Shown: positions 13,750-21,092 of the stretch, piece after piece
Layout of the letters: each line of letters starts with the position of its first letter
Numbering within the stretch: position 1 is the first letter of the stretch
Assembly: GCA_049303315.1 (NCBI GenBank)
Contig: JBAQMZ010000017.1
Span: 1 to 21,925 of the forward strand
Length of the DNA: 21,925 nt
Reading direction: 5' to 3'
Origin: Methanoperedens sp049303315
GTDB lineage: Archaea > Halobacteriota > Methanosarcinia > Methanosarcinales > Methanoperedenaceae
Translations under genes and position numbers: made by a program
The notes under the pieces: generated by a model
The model's input: the letters and a program-made list of their open reading frames with translations, nothing else
The model's database searches: none
Told to the model about the DNA's origin: nothing

Positions 13750-14496
13750 TTATTTTTTGGCTTCGGCAATTATAATGTTGGCGCGCCCTTTTTTTATTTT
13801 TTTTATTAAACCCCTGTCTTCCAGGTCAGCTATCATCAGGCTGACCTTTGCCTCTCCGTATTTTATTTCTTTTCTCAGCTCCTTCTGGGTTACCCTGCCG
13901 CCTTTTTTCAATATCAGCTCATAAATCCCACGCAGGTCTTCAGGCAGTTCTGTGCTTTCGGTTTTTGCTATGTTTTCAGGAGAAATCCCAATGGTTTCTC
14001 CAGCGCCCTCTTCAATCGGCTTATTTTTCTTTTTCCTCATCCGGAAAAGAATAAATAAAGCGGCGAGAAACACTATTAAAGTAATTATATAATACTTCAG
14101 ATTGGATTCGGGTTTTAATTCCAGGTCGCCGGTCAGATTTATGTCGCCAAGATATTCGTATTCCGATTCTGTGGGCGGGAAAAGCAGGAGGTCATGGATG
14201 AAATCCCCCTCGCGGTCAATACGTATCTCATCTTCCGCGGCATATTCAAGGATATTATTGCGGTAGTATTTTGCCTTAATCAAATAATCTCCGGGTGACA
14301 GATTAAATGAATATGTTCCTGTTGTTGAAACAACATACTGCGACGGTGTGGAGTTTACCTCAACAATTGTATTTTTAAGCGGTGTTTCAAGGTCAGACCA
14401 TTCGTAAATGGTGCCGTAAACTTTTGCCGCCTGCGCGCTGGCAATAAGGCTGGTCGTTAAAAGGATTATAAGAACAAACCGTCTTTTCGTTAACAC
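13750..14496 (-). CDS. membrane-anchored winged-helix regulator with extracytoplasmic beta domain
   Basis: The 248-residue protein has a signal peptide or anchor (1-23, ending AQA), then a beta-sandwich of carboxypeptidase-regulatory type (VYGTIYEWSDL, VSTTGTYSFNLSPGDYLI) at about 24-100. A transmembrane helix follows (YYIITLIVFLAALFILF, about 135-151), then a basic linker and a cytoplasmic winged helix (about 185-248, LRGIYELILKKGGRVTQKEL). This layout would place an outside sensor on a DNA-binding domain inside. It starts with GTG at 14496, 24-31 bases after a strong TATA box, so the mRNA is probably leaderless. Targets are unknown. The divergent neighbour is a secreted protein gene with its own TATA box. 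Confidence 0.8.
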   Translation of the reverse strand: MLTKRRFVLIILLTTSLIASAQAAKVYGTIYEWSDLETPLKNTIVEVNSTPSQYVVSTTGTYSFNLSPGDYLIKAKYYRNNILEYAAEDEIRIDREGDFIHDLLLFPPTESEYEYLGDINLTGDLELKPESNLKYYIITLIVFLAALFILFRMRKKKNKPIEEGAGETIGISPENIAKTESTELPEDLRGIYELILKKGGRVTQKELRKEIKYGEAKVSLMIADLEDRGLIKKIKKGRANIIIAEAKK

Positions 14497-14519
14497 ATGA
14501 TTCTAATTTTAAAGTATGC

Positions 14520-14527
14520 TATATATA
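14520..14527 (-). promoter_or_regulatory. TATA box of the winged-helix membrane protein
   Basis: TATATATA, in the minus-strand context CTATATATAGC, is centred 27-28 bases before the GTG start at 14496. That is the classic spacing of a leaderless archaeal transcript. No ribosome binding site precedes the GTG, which agrees. Confidence 0.6.
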
Positions 14528-14606
14528 GTTTAGTATAAAGTAAAAAAACGATTTATAAAGACTTGTAAAGGATTTAATAGCTTTAAAAAACTTTAAATTT
14601 TAATCA

Positions 14607-14614
14607 TATAAAAG
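14607..14614 (+). promoter_or_regulatory. TATA box of the secreted heptad-repeat protein
   Basis: TATAAAAG lies about 85 bases before the ATG at 14696. Transcription would start near 14637, giving a leader of about 58 bases with a strong GGAGG ribosome binding site (14684-14688). Other AT-rich boxes occur in this intergenic region, so the choice is tentative. Confidence 0.4.
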
Positions 14615-14695
14615 TATGTTTATCTATTCCAGGATTATAGTATCGGACATGTAATTGCTTCTGGCGATTGATACAGAAAAGAAGGAGGAACAAAG

Positions 14696-15922
14696 ATGAA
14701 AAACAAAAATAAGTTCGGTATATTATCCTCACTTATTACAGTGATGTTTATACTGAGCTTGTTCTCGGGGATAGCGGCAGCGCAAACCCCCAAAGAACAG
14801 TACGAAAAGGCAACGGAAAAATACGAGAAAACCAAAGAGAAATACGAAGATACAAGAGAAAATTTTGAGAAAGCCAAGAAAGATTTCGAGAAAGCTAACA
14901 GGCAATTCAGGGAAGGCAAGGATAACAAATCAAAAGAAGAGTTAATAATCAGAACCAGAGATTATCTCGAAAAAGCAATAGATCATACAGTTTCGCAACT
15001 CAATGTCCTGAAATCAAGGGTAAATAATTCTGAAAATAAAGGGATTCTGCCTTTTGATGCCTCAAATAATATCGATGCTCATGTGGCCCAACTGGAACAG
15101 CTTAAAACAAAAGTGGAACAGGCAAACACAACCCAGGAATTTAAAGACTCATATCAGGAGTTAAAAGAGCTATATTCAAATGTCAGGCTTGAAACACGCT
15201 ATTATTATGAAATAGTGCTTGATAATAGAATTGATAATTTCATAACAAAGGCGGATAATGTTTCAGCCAAAATAGATACGGAAATCCAGAAACTTAAAAG
15301 CCAGGGAAAAGATACAACCAAGCTTGAAGAAATGGCTGCAAGTTTCAATAATCTGATGAAGGATGCTAAGGATTCCCAGCAGAAAACGAGTGACTTATTT
15401 GCGAGCCATAACGGATTTTCTTCTGAAGGCATGGTAACGGATAATAAAGCTGCAGAAACTTTCGTAAAGCAGGCTGATAATTCACAAAAAGAAACTGTCA
15501 AGAAACTGAAAGAAGCCAGCAAGAAATTGTTGGACTTTGTCAAGGATTTCAGGAAAGAATCTGGCGGAAAAGTTGTAGTCCGCGGGACAGGCACTCTTGT
15601 GGCTAACGGCAGCGGCAGGGCAGTAATCGAAGGTAATGTTACTGTCACGCTGTCCGGAATAAACGGTACTTTGAAGGTTTCAAGTAATGCGGAAGTTATA
15701 ACAGACGGAACCGGAACCAAAGAAGTTCTCGGCAATGGAGATATCAAATACCAGGGATTCGGTACCGCAACAATCAAAGGCGATACAATCAGAATCGAAA
15801 TATCGGGCAACGATATCAGCCTCACTGCCACTGGAACCGGTTCAGCGGTCCTGAGCGGCAAAGGAACTTATAAAACTGAAAAGGATTTCAGTGCAAGCGG
15901 GGAATGGAAGAAGGAGGATTAA
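14696..15922 (+). CDS. secreted protein with aromatic heptad repeats and a Gly-rich beta C-terminus
   Basis: The 408-residue protein starts with a signal peptide (1-29, ending AAAQ). Five seven-residue repeats follow, with an aromatic at each turn: Tyr36, Tyr43, Tyr50, Phe57, Phe64, Phe71. Next comes a long, charged, helical middle rich in Lys, Glu and Gln (80-290), and a C-terminal domain (about 291-405) of short beta strands with GTG, GSG and GNG turns. The layout suggests a coiled stalk with a beta-solenoid or sandwich head outside the cell. A GGAGG site sits seven bases before the ATG. The lipoprotein gene begins two bases after the stop, and its ribosome binding site is inside this gene. 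I do not recognise a named family. Confidence 0.85.
   Translation: MKNKNKFGILSSLITVMFILSLFSGIAAAQTPKEQYEKATEKYEKTKEKYEDTRENFEKAKKDFEKANRQFREGKDNKSKEELIIRTRDYLEKAIDHTVSQLNVLKSRVNNSENKGILPFDASNNIDAHVAQLEQLKTKVEQANTTQEFKDSYQELKELYSNVRLETRYYYEIVLDNRIDNFITKADNVSAKIDTEIQKLKSQGKDTTKLEEMAASFNNLMKDAKDSQQKTSDLFASHNGFSSEGMVTDNKAAETFVKQADNSQKETVKKLKEASKKLLDFVKDFRKESGGKVVVRGTGTLVANGSGRAVIEGNVTVTLSGINGTLKVSSNAEVITDGTGTKEVLGNGDIKYQGFGTATIKGDTIRIEISGNDISLTATGTGSAVLSGKGTYKTEKDFSASGEWKKED
14801..14908 (+). repeat. degenerate 21-base tandem repeats encoding heptads
   Basis: Within the secreted protein gene, five successive 21-base units encode YEKATEK, YEKTKEK, YEDTREN, FEKAKKD and FEKANRQ, followed by a sixth aromatic (FREGKD). 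The units are related but diverged at the DNA level, so the expansion is old or kept by selection for the coiled-coil. Confidence 0.7.
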
Positions 15923-15924
15923 AC

Positions 15925-16182
15925 ATGAAAAGTGTTTATATTTTACTTCTTGCGCTTGTTATTGCCTCATTAACTTTAGGATGCGTGGGCAAGAACGCGC
16001 CTGAGACAAAGGCGCCTGTAATACCGGCGCAGACAGTATCGCAAGCACCAACACCAGTGCCTTCTGCATGGACTCCGGCGCAGAGCACAGATGAGTTCGG
16101 AACCGAGAGCGACATTACAGCGATAGATTCGCTGGTCAACGATTCGAACCTTGATATTTCATTATCCGAGGTAACAATCTGA
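15925..16182 (+). CDS. small secreted lipoprotein
   Basis: An 85-residue protein with a short lipoprotein signal (MKSVYILLLALVIASLTLGC) whose lipobox ends at C20. A Pro-, Ala- and Thr-rich linker follows (about 25-55), then an acidic C-terminus (TESDITAIDSLVNDSNLDIS). The ATG at 15925 is chosen over the upstream in-frame GTG because GGAGG lies seven bases before it (15913-15917) and the signal sequence begins there. It is almost certainly made with the upstream secreted protein; a terminator follows. The acidic tail might bind cations or its neighbour. Function unknown. Confidence 0.85.
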   Translation: MKSVYILLLALVIASLTLGCVGKNAPETKAPVIPAQTVSQAPTPVPSAWTPAQSTDEFGTESDITAIDSLVNDSNLDISLSEVTI

Positions 16183-16211
16183 GGTAAACGCTTCGCGTTT
16201 ACCCTTTTTTT
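16183..16211 (+). terminator. hairpin and T-run after the lipoprotein gene
   Basis: A perfect nine-base stem (GGTAAACGC, 16183-16191, and GCGTTTACC, 16195-16203) with a three-base loop begins at the base after the stop codon. It is followed by C and seven Ts (16205-16211). This is the form of an intrinsic terminator; archaeal termination also uses T-runs. Confidence 0.85.
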
Positions 16212-16300
16212 ATTTATTCTTATCGGGACAAGAATGGGAATTACGGTTATTGTGCTCGTCACTCCCTGATAATGCAATCCACCGCGCATTAAACCAAAAT

Positions 16301-16308
16301 TATATAAA
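16301..16308 (+). promoter_or_regulatory. TATA box of the 79-aa/372-aa gene pair
   Basis: TATATAAA is placed so that transcription would begin near 16328, about 28 bases before the ATG at 16356. The leader would contain the GGAGGTG ribosome binding site. Confidence 0.5.
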
Positions 16309-16355
16309 CTATTAAGTATAATTTATTCGTGGATGCATACATCGGAGGTGAAATT

Positions 16356-16595
16356 ATGGTACGATTAGAACGAGAGGGAAACTCATTCGTACTCATAACA
16401 GGGCAAACACAGAAGCAGGATACCAGCATTTTAATCCATGCCATTTCCGAGCTTCAGAAAAATTCCCCTGACTTAACCAGGATAAAAGAAGGGCTCCTTT
16501 ATCTTGACAATTCTACGGGAATTGATATCAGAAAGGAGATTAAAAGCGTCCTGCAAAAAGCCCTGGAAAATAAAGTTGTGCAAACAGGTTTATAA
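16356..16595 (+). CDS. 79-aa conserved-looking protein of unknown function
   Basis: The ATG at 16356 has an excellent ribosome binding site (GGAGGTG at 16344-16350), so it is preferred over an in-frame GTG at 16329. The protein opens with short beta-like strands (MVRLEREGNSFVLITGQ). Two helices with regular Leu/Ile spacing follow (AISELQKN; EIKSVLQKALENKV), with no cysteines or membrane spans. It is followed by the 372-aa gene after 21 bases and is probably its partner. No family recognised. Confidence 0.75.
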   Translation: MVRLEREGNSFVLITGQTQKQDTSILIHAISELQKNSPDLTRIKEGLLYLDNSTGIDIRKEIKSVLQKALENKVVQTGL

Positions 16596-16616
16596 CTCAA
16601 TGACAATACTTTATTG

Positions 16617-17735
16617 ATGACGAAATTATTCCTGGTTCCTGTCATCAGCGTATTTGATGTCCATGACGCTGTGATAAGGGATTGGCTCAATAATCTTGAT
16701 GACACGGCTACTTTCTTTCATCTTGATTATCCTTTCAAGCTTGAGCGATACTTCCCGGAGAATGGAAGACGCGCCCTCCTGTGCGCAAATGATATTCACA
16801 GGGAAGTGCTTTCTTTGCTGGATATTATTGACCCGCAGGCAGTTTTTCTTGATACTTCAACCGACCTGTACGAGCTTGAGAATAAATACAATAAAAGATT
16901 GGTCTCACCACACGAATTCTGGGCAGAGTACTATGAAACAGCATCGTCCGGTATAGATGAGCCTGCAAAAACACTGTACACGATTTATACAAATGAGATT
17001 GTGGATAAGAATACAAGGCTTATCGAAAGTAAAGACAGGCTTCCATTAAGCGTTGTTTTTTATGGTCTTGATACGAAATCCCGGGAGGATTTTTTTGAGG
17101 TATATGAAGACATCTTTGAAAAGGACGGGGAGTTCCTTTTACAGGCTGCAAGGGTTGTCAATGAATTGATGAACTTGCGTGAAAAACCAAAAAACCTCTG
17201 GTACAATCTCTTGAAAGCCAGGCAAATGGCAATATCATACGAAGAAACTGAAAAATTTTATAACGAGCTTTTAAACCGGCTTGGAAGACTTCTTAAATTC
17301 AAAGTCCGGGATTATATTGTTAAAAGCCTGAGCCTGCAAGCCCGTACATTCATATCATCGTATGAAAGATTCCTGGATTATAAGATCAAAGTAGATGAAA
17401 TAAAAATCTCAAACATCATCGAAGGTTTGAATGTTTTAACGGTCCAATCGGATAATCCCGCTATTGCGGTTTTATGTGAGCCAGTACACTATTCCGCCTT
17501 ATTGGGTGCATTACGAAAGGACAGAAGCCTGAATCAAAAAGGTATCACGATTGAAGAACCCGATATCTCTTCACTGATGGATAAAATAAAACCATTTATC
17601 CAGAAGAACAGGATAATGCAGAGTAACTACGATATGGCTTTGGACATTCTTGGAATGGAAAAAGCAAGAATATATGATACCCCAAATGCGATTCTTATCC
17701 CTAAAAGTAATGATTTATTAAAATCCCCCATATAA
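16617..17735 (+). CDS. 372-aa unrecognised soluble protein
   Basis: A soluble protein with an alpha/beta beginning (KLFLVPVISVFDVHDAVIRD; RALLCANDIHREVL; DPQAVFLDTSTDLYELE). A long helical middle rich in Glu, Lys and Tyr follows (about 110-260), then a mixed C-terminal part (ISNIIEGLNVLTVQSDNPAIAVL). The opening aspartates and the HREVL-to-DTSTD order faintly recall nucleotide- or metal-binding alpha/beta domains, but no signature is complete and I assign no function. ATG 16617 follows an in-frame TTG and has no clear ribosome binding site. The last 35 bases overlap the convergent MgtC/DUF4010 gene. Confidence 0.75.
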   Translation: MTKLFLVPVISVFDVHDAVIRDWLNNLDDTATFFHLDYPFKLERYFPENGRRALLCANDIHREVLSLLDIIDPQAVFLDTSTDLYELENKYNKRLVSPHEFWAEYYETASSGIDEPAKTLYTIYTNEIVDKNTRLIESKDRLPLSVVFYGLDTKSREDFFEVYEDIFEKDGEFLLQAARVVNELMNLREKPKNLWYNLLKARQMAISYEETEKFYNELLNRLGRLLKFKVRDYIVKSLSLQARTFISSYERFLDYKIKVDEIKISNIIEGLNVLTVQSDNPAIAVLCEPVHYSALLGALRKDRSLNQKGITIEEPDISSLMDKIKPFIQKNRIMQSNYDMALDILGMEKARIYDTPNAILIPKSNDLLKSPI

Positions 17736-18999
17736 TAAGGATGACCGTACCGAATATTATGAAGCGGGTGAAGGATTTTTTTATCAATTGCATAAGTTCA
17801 GGCGGTCCTGACCATTTTACAAGCATCATCTTATTGCCTGTGCTTATTATACTTGCAAGGACAGCGGTTATTGCAGCCGTATTGTATGAAACATTGCCGC
17901 TAACAGCAAGCGCCGTCACTGATGCGGTTACCACTGCGCTGCTTATAAGTCCCCCCAGCGCAATCGCATAAACTCCTGCAGCACCTGCCCACAGGTAGGC
18001 GAATCTTGAAATAAAAGATAATGCTGTGAACCCGAAGGCGAATTTTACAGCCGGGGATAGCGCAAACGGGGACTGCAATTGTATGGTCTCGCTTGAAACC
18101 ATGTGGTCTCTTGATTTGATAACCGCGGCTGCGGCAAACAGGATAATGACAATCTGCACAGGCGCCATCAATAAAAGCACCTTTCCGCTCGGGTCAACAA
18201 TGAAAGCTATGACCATGTTCCTTACCAGCATTGCAGCATTTGAAAGGATAATCCCCAGGTAACTGGATTCTATCAACTCGCTTCTTTTTTTTGCCATCGC
18301 AGCAAGAGCGCCTGTCGTTGCCTCACTGTTCACAAGCCCGCCAAGCATCCCGGAAACAGGTATCCCGCGTTTTGTCCCGAGCTGTTTCATGATGACAAAG
18401 CTGATGAAGCTGACAGTCGCTACTATTATCACAATCAAAAGAATCGTCCTCGGATTAACTACACCCATGACTAATTCATCCGGCGTAATGGGGTAGAGTA
18501 TGAAAACAACTGCAAGAAACCGAACGCCGCTTAAGATTTCATCATCTGTAAGATTGGTAGCAAATGAATGAAGGGGGCGTTTTTCTGCAAGCAAAAGTGT
18601 AATAATCACAGCCCCTGCGATTGCAGGGATATAGAATTCATAAGTTATTAAGACGCCAAGCAGGAACGTACAATATAATGCAATCGGACCTGTTATCCCG
18701 GGCATTTTTAACATTACATTTTTTATGTAAATGTATATTGCAGATATTATCGCAAAAAACGCAAGGGAAATTAGAAGGATTCCAGGAACGATTTTCAATG
18801 CCAGGTACGAAGAAACCATTCCAGCGATGCAGGCAATAGTAAATGAACGGATCCCTGCTATCAGTTCCATTTTTTCAGGGCGCCTGTGTTCTCTTTCAAT
18901 GCCGATGAGAATCCCGATAAGCGTAGCCAGTGCTAATTTTTGGAAAAAATCGAAATTGACATCCATATTGCTGAATGACGGCGATACCAGGTCGATCAT
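17701..18999 (-). CDS. MgtC/SapB-DUF4010 family membrane protein
   Basis: A 432-residue polytopic membrane protein. The N-terminal third is MgtC-like: KLALATLIGILIGIEREHRR, then GIRSFTIACIAGMVSSYLAL. The rest, with GMLGGLVNSEATTGALAAMA near residue 215 and a dozen or so spans in all, is the DUF4010 part seen in large MgtC-type proteins. MgtC proteins affect magnesium and phosphate adaptation in bacteria; the transported or sensed ligand of this form is unknown. Met12 (18966) is an alternative start. It is convergent with, and overlaps by 35 bases, the unrecognised gene, and divergent from pyrH across 126 bases. Confidence 0.9.
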   Translation of the reverse strand: MIDLVSPSFSNMDVNFDFFQKLALATLIGILIGIEREHRRPEKMELIAGIRSFTIACIAGMVSSYLALKIVPGILLISLAFFAIISAIYIYIKNVMLKMPGITGPIALYCTFLLGVLITYEFYIPAIAGAVIITLLLAEKRPLHSFATNLTDDEILSGVRFLAVVFILYPITPDELVMGVVNPRTILLIVIIVATVSFISFVIMKQLGTKRGIPVSGMLGGLVNSEATTGALAAMAKKRSELIESSYLGIILSNAAMLVRNMVIAFIVDPSGKVLLLMAPVQIVIILFAAAAVIKSRDHMVSSETIQLQSPFALSPAVKFAFGFTALSFISRFAYLWAGAAGVYAIALGGLISSAVVTASVTALAVSGNVSYNTAAITAVLASIISTGNKMMLVKWSGPPELMQLIKKSFTRFIIFGTVILIIWGILINHYF

Positions 19000-19007
19000 T
19001 GATAATC

Positions 19008-19021
19008 AATTATTAATAATT
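19008..19021. repeat. 14-base AT palindrome in the pyrH / MgtC divergent promoter
   Basis: AATTATTAATAATT is a perfect palindrome lying 9-22 bases before the MgtC/DUF4010 start and about 105 bases before pyrH. It may be part of a TATA element or a regulator site, but palindromes of pure A and T are common by chance in AT-rich DNA. Confidence 0.35.
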
Positions 19022-19125
19022 TTCAAAATACTTATGTCCTTTCATCGGATGTTTCTCGCAGAAGACCTGATTGGTCTCATCCGGTACAAGAAAGATAATA
19101 TTATTAGAGGACGTTACTGGAAGAT

Positions 19126-19803
19126 ATGAAAGTGGTAATATCTGTTGGCGGGTCGGTTCTTGCACGCGAATTAAATCCTGAAAAATTCAAAAGCTATGCG
19201 TCGATGTTAAAGGAGCTCTCAAAGAAAAATGCCGTATTCGTTGTTACGGGAGGCGGGAGAGCGGCGCGCGATTATATTAATGTGGCAAGGGAACTCGGGG
19301 CGGATGAAGCGACCTGCGACCTCATAGGCATAGAACTTACAAGGCTCAATGCCAGGTTGCTAATCTCGGCTCTTGGCGAGACAGCTTATCATGAGCCACC
19401 ATTAGATTATAAGCAGGCAAAGAATGCAAGCCTTAGTGACAGGATTGTCGTGATGGGGGGAGTGTCGCCGGGTCATACTACGGATGCTGTGGCTGCAATC
19501 CTGAGCGAATACATTGGCGCAGACCTTCTGATTAATGCCACCTCAATAGACGGCGTATATACGAGCGACCCCAAGAAGAGCAAGGGTGCCAGGAAATTTG
19601 AAACCATGACGCCCAAGCAGTTAATCGAAGTAGTGATGAAAACTGAAATGGTTGCGGGCGCGAACTCGCCGATTGACCTTCTGGCGGCTAAAATCATTGA
19701 GCGAAGTAATATCAGGACCATTGTGCTGAACGGGGATTCCCCCCAAACTATCCTTGACGCGGTTTACGGGAAGCATACGGGCACAGTGATTGAAAAAAAT
19801 TAA
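19126..19803 (+). CDS. pyrH: UMP kinase, archaeal type
   Basis: PyrH phosphorylates UMP to UDP in pyrimidine nucleotide synthesis and is cytoplasmic. The 225-residue amino-acid-kinase-fold protein has the archaeal length and motifs: VISVGGSVLA at the N-terminus, VTGGGRAARDYINVARELGA (40-59), VMGGVSPGHTTDAVAAILSE near 108, INATSIDGVYTSDPKKSKGA near 140, and the ending VYGKHTGTVIEK. The ATG at 19126 fits the normal N-terminus. The gene stands alone. Confidence 0.95.
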   Translation: MKVVISVGGSVLARELNPEKFKSYASMLKELSKKNAVFVVTGGGRAARDYINVARELGADEATCDLIGIELTRLNARLLISALGETAYHEPPLDYKQAKNASLSDRIVVMGGVSPGHTTDAVAAILSEYIGADLLINATSIDGVYTSDPKKSKGARKFETMTPKQLIEVVMKTEMVAGANSPIDLLAAKIIERSNIRTIVLNGDSPQTILDAVYGKHTGTVIEKN

Positions 19804-19828
19804 AATCCGAAAATCAATAGAATAAAAT

Positions 19829-19912
19829 ATGTTTGAAAATATATTCAAGGGATTTTCCTTCATAAAAGAAAGTTTCAGGCTCATTACTAAAATTTACCTT
19901 TGTTTTTACTAG
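19829..19912 (+). pseudogene. possible truncated N-terminus of a membrane-protein gene
   Basis: ATG 19829 to TAG 19912 encodes 27 residues beginning MFENIFKGFSFIKESFRLITK. This resembles the N-terminus of DUF6159-like archaeal and bacterial membrane proteins, which continue into hydrophobic spans. Here the frame runs into IYLCFY and stops, just before the direct repeat at 19955. It may be a gene cut off when the repeat-flanked segment arrived. The resemblance is short and could be chance. Confidence 0.3.
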
Positions 19913-19954
19913 CCTATTTTTTAAGAGATAGTACGGTTATTAAGAGCCTAACTA

Positions 19955-20041
19955 TAGCTCTATGCTCCCTTCCTGAAATCCGGCAAAAGCCTGTCAAAAT
20001 ACGCTGCTGCAACGCAGCCATCGGGCTTAGGTTGGGGCATG
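19955..20041 (+). repeat. 87-base direct repeat, left copy
   Basis: Matches 21006-21092 with seven mismatches (about 92%), four of them in the last 13 bases. The central segment (TCCTGAAATCCGGCAAAAGC onward) is identical for 36 bases. Contains GCTGC/GCAGC arms able to form a small hairpin. The last 22 bases resemble the SpoIIM gene at 5796-5817 and share 12 identical bases (ATCGGGCTTAGG). The repeats flank the methyltransferase gene. Confidence 0.85.
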
Positions 20042-20082
20042 TTGTACCTAACCCTGAGGGGCGCAAAAACCGAAATGAAACT

Positions 20083-20724
20083 TCATTTTTTACCCATTCC
20101 GATAATCCAACTCTTTGTCTGAATAGCCCTTACATCTTTTAACCCGCATTTGGCAAAAAGAGCTTCTAATTCATTAACGCTAAATAATCCATAGGCATCT
20201 GCGCTATGATATGCGGTTGCCATCTTGCCGAGCCATGTGTCTCTTAAATAGTCGGTAATGATTACCCATCCATTTGGTTTTAATACTCTAATCATCTCCA
20301 TCAAAACTGTCTCTGGGCTTAAAATTTCATGGAAGGCAAAGCTAGAGACAACCAAATCCACGGATTCATCATTGAGATCCAAAGAAGATGCTTCACCATT
20401 CATTATTTGAATTCTATTTTCAAGACCTTCTTTCTTAGCTTTGTGTTTAAGATGCTGGAGCATTTCTTCGGACAAATCAAAACAAATCACTTTTCCAGAA
20501 TTTAACTTCTTTGCTATAGCTAAGCTGAAGTAACCGGAACCAGCTCCTACATCCAAGACAACTTCATCCCCGCGAATATGGTGAGAAACTTCATTTAGAA
20601 AAGCAGACCTAGGCATGCCTAAAAGCCGGACTTCAATTAGTGTCCGTAAAGGGCTGTTGAGAACCCAAGCCATAATTCTTCCCTTTATGCCTGTAAATTC
20701 ACTAGTTGTTTGTTTTTCTGTCAT
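20083..20724 (-). CDS. class I SAM-dependent methyltransferase
   Basis: The 213-residue protein has the Rossmann SAM site VVLDVGAGSGYFSLAIA near residue 55, the acidic residue of motif II in VICFDLSEEML, the NGEASSLDL element near 110, DLVVSSFAFHEI, and RVLKPNGWVIITD near 145. This is the UbiE/Methyltransf_11 pattern; the substrate cannot be told. An AGGAGA ribosome binding site lies before ATG 20724. It is the only intact gene between the two 87-base direct repeats and runs opposite to them. The surrounding DNA is AT-rich with no other gene, which suggests it arrived as cargo. Confidence 0.88.
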   Translation of the reverse strand: MTEKQTTSEFTGIKGRIMAWVLNSPLRTLIEVRLLGMPRSAFLNEVSHHIRGDEVVLDVGAGSGYFSLAIAKKLNSGKVICFDLSEEMLQHLKHKAKKEGLENRIQIMNGEASSLDLNDESVDLVVSSFAFHEILSPETVLMEMIRVLKPNGWVIITDYLRDTWLGKMATAYHSADAYGLFSVNELEALFAKCGLKDVRAIQTKSWIIGMGKK

Positions 20725-21005
20725 ATGACATTCTCCTAAAATTTTGAATTATTAAATTTTTGGGGGCTTCGGGCAATTTCATATAACTCCTTCATATCCG
20801 AACTTGATTCGTATATCTTCCACTTTGTTTGAAATCATACTCTTTTTCATTGCTTATTATCTCCCGTTATATTGTCCAACGGACTTTTTATCCGGCTTAA
20901 ATATGTACTACTCACATGAATATATATCTCTGTTGTTTTTATTTTTTTATTGCAAAGCAATTCCTGAATATACCGTATATCAGTTCCGCGACAGAGTCTT
21001 ATTTT
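20725..21005. other. AT-rich gene-poor spacer upstream of the methyltransferase
   Basis: Apart from the methyltransferase ribosome binding site at its left edge, I see no supported gene here. The rightward reading frame that crosses it has hydrophobic but irregular content and no good start. A small stem (TTGCAAAGCAA, 20950-20960) is the only structure noticed. It is probably part of the inserted or rearranged segment. Confidence 0.5.
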
Positions 21006-21092
21006 TAGCTTTATGCTCTCTTCCTGAAATCCGGCAAAAGCCTGTCAAAATACGCTGCCGCAACGCAGCCATCGGGCTTCGGCTCGGGTATG
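21006..21092 (+). repeat. 87-base direct repeat, right copy, fused to a SpoIIM fragment
   Basis: The second copy of the repeat at 19955-20041, displaced by 1,051 bases. Its last 22 bases (21071-21092) are also the first bases of the duplicated SpoIIM segment, so repeat and gene fragment meet without a spacer. Confidence 0.85.

Noticed and set aside
20026..20053. Integron attC-like core (GTTGGGG ... ACCTAAC)
   Set aside because: Only one side fits the RYYYAAC/GTTRRRY consensus in the wrong order, and no integrase gene is in the window.
19900..20142. A rightward 80-codon frame through the left direct repeat
   Set aside because: It follows the repeat and the antisense 3' end of the methyltransferase gene, has no ribosome binding site, and shares residues with the frame at 21006-21092 only because the DNA repeats.
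20083..20724. Restriction-modification methyltransferase
   Set aside because: The motifs are of the small-molecule UbiE/Methyltransf_11 type; no DPPY/NPPY or ENV motif and no restriction enzyme nearby.
20804..21070. Upstream two-thirds of the frame that ends in the SpoIIM fragment, as a genuine fusion protein
   Set aside because: The part before 21071 is spacer and repeat sequence with irregular composition and no start signal; only the SpoIIM tail has homology.
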